Shown piece after piece: positions 63,521-64,000 of a DNA stretch of 64,000 nucleotides. Origin of the DNA: Ceratothoa steindachneri (Eukaryota > Arthropoda > Malacostraca > Isopoda > Cymothoidae); NCBI GenBank assembly GCA_963969495.1, contig OZ018326.1, positions 152,644,306 through 152,708,305 of the forward strand, read 5' to 3'. The position numbers and the translations under genes were made by a program. Each line of letters opens with the position of its first letter. The stretch's first letter is position 1. The notes beneath the pieces were generated by a model. It did no database searches. It had not been told where the DNA came from and worked only from the letters and a program-made list of their open reading frames with translations.

Positions 63521-64000
63521 TTAGGGTGATGTAAAATGGGGGTCAAAACATTTTTTTTGTTTAGAAACCCCAAGATGCCATCTCAAATGAATTTGTGTTA
63601 TAAAAAAAATGACCCTGGCTAAATTTCAGGTCAAAATTCAAATATCTTAAGGTTGCACCCGCTCTTTGAAAATTTGCTAATTTCCAAGACACCCAGGAGG
63701 TATCAGCAAGTGTCTCGTTATTTTTTTTTAAATGGAAGTTCCTCAAGAGCCCTATTATACCACCTTTCTTTCATTTATTACATCATGATTCAGATTAAAC
63801 TTGATATAGTTTTTGTATCAAATTTACATCTTACTCTTTAGTAAGAGATATTAATGCCGTTTTTGCTTTATGTGCGACCTTCTTTCTGTAATTTGATACA
63901 ACCTGCAGCAAATACTGTTTCTGTTTTTCATCATTAGTGAGAATTTTGTTGTAATCTTCTATCAGTTTTACTTCTCTTTCAGCAATGTCATTAACAGCTG
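63521..64000 (-). mobile_element. Family Y element, copy Y2, 3' end; continues past the window
   Basis: The terminal motif is TTAGGGTGAT at 63,521. The coding end on the minus strand stops at TAA (63,831-63,833). From the Val of VNDIAER (63,995) to the motif is 474 nt; in Y1 the same distance is 472. The 310-nt untranslated end is AT-rich. Confidence 0.65.
63831..64000 (-). CDS. Family Y protein, C-terminal fragment (partial, open)
   Basis: The minus strand reads VNDIAEREVKLIEDYNK, ILTNDEKQKQYLLQVVSN, YRKKVAHKAKTALISL, then a stop. It matches Y1 (VNDPAERGIALIK, SLTKDEEQKQLLLRLV) with the same spacing, but has no internal stop in the visible part, so Y2 may be the better copy. Function unknown. 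The rest lies to the right of the window. Confidence 0.65.
   Translation of the reverse strand, partial: AVNDIAEREVKLIEDYNKILTNDEKQKQYLLQVVSNYRKKVAHKAKTALISLTKE

Overview
The window is intron and repeat sequence from a large, transposon-rich eukaryotic genome, most likely an arthropod and perhaps a crustacean. The pointers are GT-AG introns of 0.5 to 20 kb, many non-LTR retrotransposons with A-rich tails, Tigger and hAT remnants, a tRNA-type SINE, and a (CCTAA)4 tract matching the arthropod telomere repeat TTAGG. There are no operons or bacterial genes. Species is not resolvable from sequence alone.

One host gene appears to run left to right across nearly the whole window (about 2.83-59.64 kb, plus strand). 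Ten exons can be joined in compatible splice phases to give 499 open codons from ATG 2844. They encode seven C2H2/C2HC zinc fingers followed by a non-finger C-terminal part, and the gene runs off the visible model after 59,640. I do not recognise the protein. One exon has a choice of two acceptors; the longer form carries an in-frame TAG. The last visible donor is the first unit of a roughly 1 kb minisatellite whose units each repeat the donor sequence.

The introns are filled by about 14 fragments of one non-LTR family, called family A here: ORF1 with three CCHC knuckles, then ORF2 with APE endonuclease, RT, RNase H and a terminal CCHC. All are on the plus strand. The best copy (15,922-22,515) is full length with a 13-bp target duplication and an open 875-aa RT-RNase H frame, but its RNase H has lost the last catalytic Asp. 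Copies are nested: one lies inside a decayed Jockey-like element, one inside another family A copy, and one is interrupted by an RTE element that itself carries a hAT MITE.

Other residents are a decayed Tigger (3,983-5,120), a CR1-type ORF1 esterase remnant (5.4-5.9 kb), a CR1 RT on the minus strand (60.7-62.65 kb), and two unfamiliar gene families at 39.6-42.3 kb, X (plus) and Y (minus). A second Y copy runs off the right edge. Both Y copies end in the same TTAGGGTG motif at an almost identical distance (472 and 474 nt) from a conserved coding landmark, which defines a terminus for an element I cannot name. Two decayed hammerhead-ribozyme-like motifs of Penelope type lie at 42.8 and 63.4 kb.
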